Source: Stieleria magnilauensis (GTDB lineage Bacteria; Planctomycetota; Planctomycetia; Pirellulales; Pirellulaceae). From it: a stretch of 64,000 nt of DNA. Location of the stretch: NCBI GenBank assembly GCA_007753675.1, contig CP036432.1, positions 532,394 through 596,393 on the forward strand. Direction: 5' to 3'. Below are positions 21,699-28,988 of the stretch, one piece after another; the first letter of the stretch is position 1; each line of letters opens with the position of its first letter. The notes below the pieces were generated by a model. The model was not told where the DNA came from, ran no database searches, and was given only the letters and a program-made list of their open reading frames with translations. The translations under genes and the position numbers were made by a program.

Positions 21699-23072
21699 AT
21701 GTCAACGACTCGTCGTCAGTTCATCAAGACCGCGGCCGCCGGATCGGCTGCTGCTGCAACGGTTTCCGGCTTGCCTTTCGAAGCCCCCGTGATCGCGCAA
21801 GACACACTCCCCAAGCTGCGGCTGGCATCGATCGGCGTCGGCGGGTCGCGGGGACGCTACAACCGCGGCGGCCAGATCGCCCGCGAGGCGGCGAAGTTTG
21901 CCGAGATGATCGCGGTCTGTGACGTCGATGATCGCCACACCGAAGAATTCAATCAAACGTTCGGCGGCAAACTGGCCAAGTACCGCGACTATCGCGAGAT
22001 GCTGGAAAAGGAAAAGCCCCAAGTCGTGACCATCGGGACCCCGGACCATTGGCACGTGCCGATCGCCATCGCGGCCCTGCGCAGCGGCGCCGATGTGTAC
22101 TGCGAAAAACCGCTCACCTTGACGATCGACGAAGGCAAGCAGATTCGCGCGGTCGTTGAAGAAACCGGTCGCGTTTTTCAAGTCGGCACGCAACAACGCA
22201 GCAGCAAGAGTCTGTTCTTGATGGCGATCGCCATGGTCCACACCGGACGACTCGGCGAAAACGTCAACGCCTACGTCGCCATCGGCGGCGCTCCGGGGGA
22301 CGGCCCGTTCGAAACCACCGATGCGCCCGACGATCTGGACTGGAACCTGTGGGTCGGGCCGGCACCAGACGCGGAGTACTGTGAAGAGCGGCGAAAGATG
22401 TTCCGCTGGTACTTCGAATATTCCGGCGGCAAGATGACCGACTGGGGGGCCCACCACATCGACATCGCGCAGTGGGCTCTGGCGCCGGGTGAAGACGGAC
22501 CGACTCGAATCAAAGGGACCGGTCAATTCCCCAAATCGGTTCCCAGCGACTTGGACTGGGCCGCGTTCCTCGATGGCGACATCTCCTTGCCCAACGCGTT
22601 CAATACCGCGACCAAGTTCAGCATCGATCTGAAGTACGACAACGGTTCGTTGATCAGCGTGAACGATCATTACAAACGTGAAGCTGATAACGTTGATTTC
22701 CCCAACGGGATCCTGTTCGAAGGCGACAAGGGACGGATCTTCGTCAACCGCGGAAAACTGGAAGGTTCACCGGTCAACAGTTTGACCGACAGCGACAAAG
22801 CTGAGTTGAACGATTACATCGTCGAGTTGTGCAAAGGCAAAAAGCCCGGCAGTCACATGGGCAACTTCTTTGAGTGCATCGGCGATCGTGGCAAGCCGAT
22901 CTCGGATGTCTGGTCGCATCACCGCACGATGACCTCGTGTCACTTGTGCAACATCGCCCTGATGACCGGTCGCGAACTGACTTGGGATCCCAAGCAGGAA
23001 GTGTTCGTCGGCGACGATGACGCCAACAAACTGCTCGGCCGCAAGTCCCGAGATTTCTCGACCGTCGGCTGA
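21699..23072 (+). CDS. Tat-exported Gfo/Idh/MocA-family oxidoreductase
   Basis: 457 residues. The N-terminus (STTRRQFIKTAAAG) is a twin-arginine signal, so the enzyme is probably exported folded with its cofactor. The NAD(P)-binding fold has IGVGGSRGRYNRGG, and the family motif CEKPLTLT follows TPDHWHVPIAIAAL. The C-terminal domain carries MTDWGAHHIDIAQW, whose His residues belong to the active site in this family. These enzymes oxidise or reduce sugars and sugar alcohols. Planctomycetes hold many Tat-exported paralogues, presumed to act on polysaccharide breakdown products; the exact substrate is unknown. It converges on the PafA/Dop-like gene with a 17-base gap. Confidence 0.9.
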   Translation: MSTTRRQFIKTAAAGSAAAATVSGLPFEAPVIAQDTLPKLRLASIGVGGSRGRYNRGGQIAREAAKFAEMIAVCDVDDRHTEEFNQTFGGKLAKYRDYREMLEKEKPQVVTIGTPDHWHVPIAIAALRSGADVYCEKPLTLTIDEGKQIRAVVEETGRVFQVGTQQRSSKSLFLMAIAMVHTGRLGENVNAYVAIGGAPGDGPFETTDAPDDLDWNLWVGPAPDAEYCEERRKMFRWYFEYSGGKMTDWGAHHIDIAQWALAPGEDGPTRIKGTGQFPKSVPSDLDWAAFLDGDISLPNAFNTATKFSIDLKYDNGSLISVNDHYKREADNVDFPNGILFEGDKGRIFVNRGKLEGSPVNSLTDSDKAELNDYIVELCKGKKPGSHMGNFFECIGDRGKPISDVWSHHRTMTSCHLCNIALMTGRELTWDPKQEVFVGDDDANKLLGRKSRDFSTVG

Positions 23073-23089
23073 TCGCAGCCGAGGAGGCG

Positions 23090-24853
23090 TCAGGCGTCGA
23101 AATTGATTCGCTTCGTTTCGCTGCCCGCACGCAGCATCGCGTAGCTCCATTCGGCGGTGACGGAGTCACCGCTGTCGGCGAATTCGCGAATCAACCAGCC
23201 CCGTTTGGCCGCCGGTGAATCTGCCGGCGGCGAGCGGCGTCGACGCTCGATTCGTTCCAACGCGATCAACGCCAGCGACGGATTGGTCGCCGCGAGTTTC
23301 TGGAAATAGCCGTCCGGCGATAATTCGTGATACCGCAGGTCCGTCTTCTTTCGCTCCAGCCACTGAGCATCTTGGCCCAGTTGATCGATCATCCAACGTT
23401 TGCTCAACCAATCCACCCTGCCCAGCGCCGGGGTCACGTTCCGCGAGTCACGTCGAAATGCGGAAACGACGTTGACCAGATCCGACCATCGCTCGATCAC
23501 CAACGTGGCTTCACCTCGATCTCGAATCGGCGTCTCGGCGACAAATCGTTTTGCGGCTTTCAGATAACGACGTTGGATCTCCAACGCACTCAACCGGCCG
23601 CGACAGGTCATCACGCGACGGACGAGGTTCCAGTCCGAAGCGATGCCATGCAAGGCAGCGATCGGGCGCGGGATCGTGACAAATTCGCTCGTCGCGCCGG
23701 ATTCAATCATGTCCAACACCAGCGAGACCGAACCGAATTTGACGTACTCGGCAAGTTCGGAAAGATTGGAATCGGACAAACCGATTTGAAATCGTTGGCG
23801 TCTGGCGAACATCGCCTTGGTCGATCCCAATGACAAAAAAGATCGCTCGCAAAACTGTGCCAGCCAATGGCCATAAACGTAAATCGGTCGTTCACCGCGA
23901 TAACCGCCCATGTCTGCAACGACATCGATCGCCATCGCTTTGGGACTCAGCCGATAACATCCGTCTTCATCCAGATCTCCGGCGCCGCAGAGGGCGACGC
24001 GGGAAATCAACAGTGCGGTCAAGTACTTCCGCTGCTTTCGAAACGCAACGTGGCGGACGACAAACCGCAACACGATCACGGTCGGCAGATGGATGCTGCG
24101 GAGCAACCCCATGAAGATCGCCTTGGCCCAAGTCGGCAATGTTTCAAAGAGGACGGCGGCCGATGGAGTGTTTTGCGATGCATCCGGAGCAGTCAACGGC
24201 TCGTCAACCGAACGCGTCGGTTTTTGTCGACGTTGAATCAAAAAGATGTACGCAAACGCGCACGCAAGCACCGGCAACGAGATCACCACGCTGATCAGTT
24301 GAAGCATCCACAACAGCGCGATGCAGACGCGGTAAACGCAAAGCCAAACGCCGCTGGCCACGACCGCTTCATAGTTCTCTTGGCAACCGTAGACATGGCC
24401 CAATGCGTCGGTGCTGTTCTTCAAAATCCTCACGTCCCATTCCCCGGCCGCCTCTTCCGCTGCGCCGGCGACCAGTTCATCAATGGAACATTGGCAAGCG
24501 AGTAATTCATCCGGGCTGGCCACCTCCGGTGTCGCGATTTCGATCAAGCCACCGGGCAGAGCGTGCAGGGAAGGATGCGTTTCAAACGTCACCGCGCCCC
24601 CGCTGGCGAGAAACATTTGGTCTCGATCGAAGACACCGGGGACCGTGGGCTGATTCCGACGAATCGCCGCGCAGATCTGTGTGTAAATTTCGGTTGAACT
24701 CGGCAGATCCGCCGTGATCAGACGCGGCTGATTCAGAACCAGCGTCGCGTACTCGGTTTCCATGCCCAGCAATCGCGACACCAGTCGTCGCGCCGGGACG
24801 CACCGACGAGAAGAAGTTGACTTCACCAAGCACTCCCAGCCGAGGTAACGCAT
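23090..24853 (-). CDS. PafA/Dop-like amidoligase with inserted membrane segments
   Basis: 587 residues. Family marks of the Pup ligase/deamidase fold are LLGMETEY (about residues 28-35, the nucleotide/Mg Glu), FETHPSLHALPGGLIEIATPE (conserved shape near 90-110), KNSTDALGHVYGCQENY (145-161), ALLISRVALCGAGDL (280-294) and GLSDSNLSELAEYVKFGS (a DANMSET-like block). Between residues about 165 and 275 sits an insert absent from ordinary PafA and Dop. It has one or two strongly hydrophobic helices (168-205, perhaps 240-268), suggesting membrane anchoring. Family members ligate or hydrolyse an isopeptide on a Pup-like modifier. No Pup, Ubact or proteasome gene is near, so the substrate is unknown. 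The gene is 116 bases downstream of the S1-protein gene. Confidence 0.75.
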   Translation of the reverse strand: MRYLGWECLVKSTSSRRCVPARRLVSRLLGMETEYATLVLNQPRLITADLPSSTEIYTQICAAIRRNQPTVPGVFDRDQMFLASGGAVTFETHPSLHALPGGLIEIATPEVASPDELLACQCSIDELVAGAAEEAAGEWDVRILKNSTDALGHVYGCQENYEAVVASGVWLCVYRVCIALLWMLQLISVVISLPVLACAFAYIFLIQRRQKPTRSVDEPLTAPDASQNTPSAAVLFETLPTWAKAIFMGLLRSIHLPTVIVLRFVVRHVAFRKQRKYLTALLISRVALCGAGDLDEDGCYRLSPKAMAIDVVADMGGYRGERPIYVYGHWLAQFCERSFLSLGSTKAMFARRQRFQIGLSDSNLSELAEYVKFGSVSLVLDMIESGATSEFVTIPRPIAALHGIASDWNLVRRVMTCRGRLSALEIQRRYLKAAKRFVAETPIRDRGEATLVIERWSDLVNVVSAFRRDSRNVTPALGRVDWLSKRWMIDQLGQDAQWLERKKTDLRYHELSPDGYFQKLAATNPSLALIALERIERRRRSPPADSPAAKRGWLIREFADSGDSVTAEWSYAMLRAGSETKRINFDA

Positions 24854-24969
24854 GGGCTATAGCCCGTCGATTGCCACGACTCGATTGTAGCGGATGGAAG
24901 ATCCCGACACGAACGGCGAATCGATAAACCGTGGGCGGTTTCCGCGACTGGAAAACGACGCGTGGCTCG

Positions 24970-26592
24970 TTACCAGCGAAGGCCGAATCGTTCGCCGCCG
25001 GTGTCGCGGTTGTTACCGCCCTTGAGCGGCCCATCGTGAGCGGGTTTGACGGCCACTTCGCGTTGGGGTTCCTCGACCTCTTCTTCTTTCGGTTTGGAAT
25101 CCTCGGCGATCTGCTGTGCCGCTTTGATCGACAAGCCGATTTTTTGGCTGTCGCGGTCAAACGACAGGATCTTCACGTCGACTTCTTGACCTTCGCTGAC
25201 AAACGCATCGACCTTTGAAACGCGATGGTGGGCCAGTTCGCTAACGTGCACCAAGCCTTCGACGCCGGCACCCAAGCGGACGAAACAGCCGAACGACGCG
25301 ATCCGCGAAACCGTGCCCTTGTGAACGCTGCCGATCGCGAATTCTGCTTCCGCGGTGTCCCAAGGATTCTCCAACAGGTCTCGATACGAAAGCGAGATCT
25401 TGCCGGTTTCCTTGTTGACCGAATCCAGTTTGACCTTCACTTTTTGGCCGACTTCCAACACCTCGCTGGGATGCTTGACTCGATCCCAGCTGAGTTTGCT
25501 GACGTGGATCAACCCGTCGAGTGCGCCGAGATCGACAAAAGCCCCGAAATCTTTGACGCTGCGAACCACGCCTTCCATCACATCGCCGGGTTCGATTTTG
25601 GCGAGTTGCTCGGCGCGTTTTTGTTCGCGTTCGCGTTCCAGGATCGCGCGACGGCTGAGCACCAAGTTGCCGCGACGCTCATTGGCCTCGGTCACCAGAC
25701 ACACAAATTTCTGGTCGACAAATTCGCTGGCGTCTTCGACGCGGTACTCGGCGATCTGGCTGATCGGCATGAAACCGCGCACCCCACCGACCTTGCATTC
25801 CAGCCCGCCGGTGTTGTGACCGGTCACGACGGCTTCGACAACCGAGCCTTCTTCCAAATCGCTCCAGTCGGCGACGTCGATCGTCGATCCCGGCAACGAG
25901 CACATGTACAAGCCGTCGTCGCGGTTGAATCCACGCACCATGACTTCCACGGAACTGCCCACCGCCGGTTCGGCGTCTTTGAATTGCTCAAACGGAATCA
26001 CGCCCTCGTCGGGTCCGCCCAGCGCGATGTACACACTGTCTTGATGGATCTTCAGCACCTGGCCCGAGATCCGCGTGCCCTCGGCCAAGGCTTCTTTGCG
26101 ATCGGACATGCCCGCCGAACCGCTCAACATCGATTCGATGTCCGCGGCGGCCAGCTCTGCGTCCAGTTCCGCCTGCAGGTCGTCGCTCAGCCCCGCACGC
26201 AACGAGGGCACGGCAACACGCTGCGGTTTCTGGGTCGCCGGAGCCGCAGCGGCGGGCGTTTCTTTGTCCCCCTTGATCCGCGGTCGAGGCGGCTTTTTCT
26301 TCTTGTTCGGTTTGCCGGCTTTCTTTTCTACCGCTTCGAGTTGCTCGGTGGAGACGCTCGGAGAGGCCGGTTTGGCGATCCCCAAGCCCCGGGCGGCAAG
26401 CGGTCCCGAACCGCCGCGTGCGGCTGGGGCCGTCTGGCCGGCTTCGGCAGGCGCATTGGCTTCAGCGGGCGCGTTGGCTTCAGCAGGCGCACTGGCAGCC
26501 GATTCAGCCGCGGGTGGCGCCGCCGGTTCGGCCGGCGTGGGGGCAATGTCGGTGGCAGGATCGTCCGTCACAGGCTGTGGTTCGTTGCTCAT
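24970..26592 (-). CDS. S1 RNA-binding domain protein (ribosomal protein S1-like)
   Basis: 540 residues from the ATG at 26592; the frame upstream lacks similarity. The first 150 residues are Ala/Pro/Glu-rich and probably disordered, followed by a Lys/Arg-rich patch. Four S1 beta-barrels follow, starting near LAEGTRISGQVLKI, LEEGSVVEAVVTGH, IEPGDVMEGVVRSVKDFGAF and FAIGSVHKGTVSRIASFGCF. The last two are closest to the canonical pattern, with GLIHVSKLSWDRVKHP and GLVHVSELAHHRV. It probably binds mRNA during translation initiation. Bacterial S1 usually has six repeats, so this four-repeat form may be the planctomycete S1 or a paralogue; hence no rpsA symbol. Confidence 0.85.
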   Translation of the reverse strand: MSNEPQPVTDDPATDIAPTPAEPAAPPAAESAASAPAEANAPAEANAPAEAGQTAPAARGGSGPLAARGLGIAKPASPSVSTEQLEAVEKKAGKPNKKKKPPRPRIKGDKETPAAAAPATQKPQRVAVPSLRAGLSDDLQAELDAELAAADIESMLSGSAGMSDRKEALAEGTRISGQVLKIHQDSVYIALGGPDEGVIPFEQFKDAEPAVGSSVEVMVRGFNRDDGLYMCSLPGSTIDVADWSDLEEGSVVEAVVTGHNTGGLECKVGGVRGFMPISQIAEYRVEDASEFVDQKFVCLVTEANERRGNLVLSRRAILEREREQKRAEQLAKIEPGDVMEGVVRSVKDFGAFVDLGALDGLIHVSKLSWDRVKHPSEVLEVGQKVKVKLDSVNKETGKISLSYRDLLENPWDTAEAEFAIGSVHKGTVSRIASFGCFVRLGAGVEGLVHVSELAHHRVSKVDAFVSEGQEVDVKILSFDRDSQKIGLSIKAAQQIAEDSKPKEEEVEEPQREVAVKPAHDGPLKGGNNRDTGGERFGLRW

Positions 26593-26709
26593 CGAAACAA
26601 TCGACGTGGGGAAAAGTGAATGGGGTCGATCCGGCAGTCTAGCACCCCGAAAACATTGTCGGTAGTCTTCACCCCAGGTTTGTCCGCTTCTGATGGAGAA
26701 CAACGCCAG

Positions 26710-27228
26710 ATGCCCGAATTTACCGATTTTGCTCAATCGCTCAGCCAGTCCTTCTCAACTGAACTTCAATCCGCGATCCAGGCCGCACCGCTGCCCCCAC
26801 TCGGGGACGGTACGCTTCAGAAACCCCTGTTGACGCTTTTGTCTGGCGGAATCGGCGATCATTTGATCGATGTTCCCGCCGCCCGCCAGATGGAAGTGAT
26901 GAGTGGACTGTGGCTGGTTGCCGGTGACATTCACCGCAGCCATTCGATCAGCCAAGATCTCGGCAGTGCCGAGGGCAGCTTCTTGCACGGCATCATGCAT
27001 CGGCGCGAAGGCGATTTTGGCAATTCGAAATACTGGTTCCGACGAGTCGGCTCGCATTGTGTGTTCGATCAGATCAACACCGAGACCGATGGCCATTACG
27101 CCGATCCCTTCGAGTTTGTCGATCAGTGCCAGCGAACTCTTGCCGGCGGATCCCACGAAGAAGTCGACCAATGCGTCGCCTCGCAGTGGATCGAATGGCA
27201 AGCACTGATGATGTATCTGGTGCAATGA
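26710..27228 (+). CDS. Conserved protein of unknown function (His-rich HGIMHRREGDF family)
   Basis: 172 residues from the ATG at 26710, divergent from the S1-protein gene (117 bases between starts). The 30 codons open upstream look like non-coding leader. Conserved-looking blocks are SGGIGDHLIDVPAARQ, VAGDIHRSHSISQD and HGIMHRREGDF, followed by YWFRRVGSHCVF. The clustered His, Arg and Asp residues suggest a metal or phosphate site. No signal peptide or membrane segment is seen. I recognise it as a recurring uncharacterised protein but know no function, and the neighbours give no clue. Confidence 0.7.
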   Translation: MPEFTDFAQSLSQSFSTELQSAIQAAPLPPLGDGTLQKPLLTLLSGGIGDHLIDVPAARQMEVMSGLWLVAGDIHRSHSISQDLGSAEGSFLHGIMHRREGDFGNSKYWFRRVGSHCVFDQINTETDGHYADPFEFVDQCQRTLAGGSHEEVDQCVASQWIEWQALMMYLVQ

Positions 27229-27293
27229 CGCTGCTGCGTTGGGACTCGCTGCGGATACCGTCACTCCGCCGAGACTGAAGCTGCGACGAACGA

Positions 27294-28766
27294 CTAATGC
27301 TGACCCGAGCGGGTTTTGAATTCGCTCAATCCCAGCGGACGTTTCGCAGCCGTGTTGGCGACTGACAGAAAGATGCCCACCTCAGGCGACTGGCCCAACG
27401 CCGTCACCCCGATCGTGCCCATCTGAATCTTGTCGTCCGATTCGACAAACCATTGCAACGTCTCAGGCTGCTTCACATCGCGATAAATCGACAGTGTTGC
27501 GGTTTTGCCATTGGTCGTGATCTTGTTCACCGGATCGACGCGAGACTCCTCGCCACGGTCGCGGGCGAACACTTCGACGCCTTGCTTGAACGATCGCAGA
27601 CCGATCCGAATCCCGTCGATTTCGAAACCGACCTGTGTTGCTGCGGGCATACCCGCCGACAGCGAGGATTTCAGCGAGATCGCCGACCCCGCGGTCAGCT
27701 TGAATTGCTTGTCGGACAATTGGTAGGTCTGCTGATCCTTGGTCGTCTTCGGACGCAGCTCTTCGTCGGTCGTTTCGAACCAGTCTAGCCCCTGCTCCGA
27801 TTCGAAGCGGTCGGCCAGTTGTGCCGGGAACGCGTCGACGTTGCTGAGTCCCTCAAGCGAGCTGAGTGCCTCCGTTGACTCGGTGAGTTGTTTTCCTGGA
27901 CCGATCGATAGACCGCCCAGGGGCTGAAATTCATTGGGGCTGCGCGGCGTCGCGTCGGACGGCGTGGCGGATTCGTTCGGTGTCTTGGCAATATCCGAAA
28001 GCACCTCGCTAAATTCGTTGCCCAGACCGGCACCGAGTCCGCTTCCCGTCTCTCGCCGTTTCGCGATCGGGGATCGGCTTCGGGGGACCGACACACCAGA
28101 GCGCGGTGCTTGCCGACTCGCCTTTCTCGTCCGCCTCGCCGTCCCTTCTTGCCTGTTGGAACCCGACTCGTCGTCTTGATCGGCGACGTCGTCTGACACG
28201 GTTGTCGTCAACGAGGATTCGCGGACCGGCGACTCAGGTTGCGACGGACGCGCTTCTGCCGCACGCCTGCCGCCGGGGTTCCGGTTGACCCAAAAAACGA
28301 TCGCCACAATCGTGAGCAAGACCGCTACACTGATCCCGTGGTATTTCCAATCGCTCGGCTTCTTCCGCGGTCGCGATACCGACGGTTGTTGTTCCGGGGA
28401 TGTTTCTGATGCTGGTGAGACAGCCGGTTCGGTGGGGACCTGCGCCGAAGTCCCGGATTGGGCATCCGCAGCGGCACTGGATCGCAGCGTTTCGTCATAC
28501 TCCGACCGCGAATCAGCAGTCAGCAAGGTTCGCCGGGCAATGGCGACCTGGCCCAGCATCTCCTGGACGATCTTGCGCCGCGGACCGGCCGCGATCTGGT
28601 GCAGATAGGCACTCCGCGATTTCGCCGCCGATTCGATCAACACCTCGTCGGACTCAAAGTCCGCCAGCCCTAACAGGGCATAGTGGTTCGGAGGCAATCG
28701 TTCTGCCGGAATTTCCAGCCACTCTTGGTACAAAGCGTTCAGGTCCGCGGGATCGGAAAACGGCAT
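27294..28766 (-). CDS. J-like domain membrane protein of unknown function
   Basis: 490 residues from the ATG at 28766 (MPFSDPADLNALYQEWL). The N-terminal 100 residues resemble a diverged J-type helical domain common in planctomycete proteins (NHYALLGLADFESD, then ARRTLLTADSRSEYD); the HPD motif is absent, so DnaK stimulation is doubtful. A Ser/Pro-rich linker leads to one membrane helix (SVAVLLTIVAIVFWV, about residue 180). A long Ser/Arg/Glu-rich region follows, then a folded beta-rich C-terminal domain of about 170 residues after QGLDWFETTDEELRP that I do not recognise. Type II topology, with the C-terminal domain outside the cytoplasm, is inferred. The zinc-ribbon giant gene upstream may be in the same transcript. 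Confidence 0.6.
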   Translation of the reverse strand: MPFSDPADLNALYQEWLEIPAERLPPNHYALLGLADFESDEVLIESAAKSRSAYLHQIAAGPRRKIVQEMLGQVAIARRTLLTADSRSEYDETLRSSAAADAQSGTSAQVPTEPAVSPASETSPEQQPSVSRPRKKPSDWKYHGISVAVLLTIVAIVFWVNRNPGGRRAAEARPSQPESPVRESSLTTTVSDDVADQDDESGSNRQEGTARRTRKASRQAPRSGVSVPRSRSPIAKRRETGSGLGAGLGNEFSEVLSDIAKTPNESATPSDATPRSPNEFQPLGGLSIGPGKQLTESTEALSSLEGLSNVDAFPAQLADRFESEQGLDWFETTDEELRPKTTKDQQTYQLSDKQFKLTAGSAISLKSSLSAGMPAATQVGFEIDGIRIGLRSFKQGVEVFARDRGEESRVDPVNKITTNGKTATLSIYRDVKQPETLQWFVESDDKIQMGTIGVTALGQSPEVGIFLSVANTAAKRPLGLSEFKTRSGQH

Positions 28767-28988
28767 CGCAGGAAAATGAAAGAAGAGGAGATTGGGGGAG
28801 CCCCTTTTATACCACGAAGCCACGGGCGTTCGGCATCGAATTCTCACCCCAGCCGCTCATCGAGAAGGGAATTTTCGCCGACGGCATTCACAAGCCATCC
28901 GAGCGGAACACACCGGCGAACGACTTGGTGATCCAGACGCATGATGCGTCGCATCGTCTTTGTAGGCTGCAGATCTTGGTTCGCACCC

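Noticed and set aside
23090..24853. A complete pupylation/proteasome locus
   Set aside because: Only the PafA/Dop-like gene is present. Neighbours are an oxidoreductase and an S1 protein; no Pup/Ubact-like short gene or proteasome subunit was seen within several kilobases.
25225..26619. 464-codon open frame antisense to the S1-domain gene
   Set aside because: Composition rich in Arg, Phe and His and no recognisable domain; the S1 repeats on the other strand explain the sequence.
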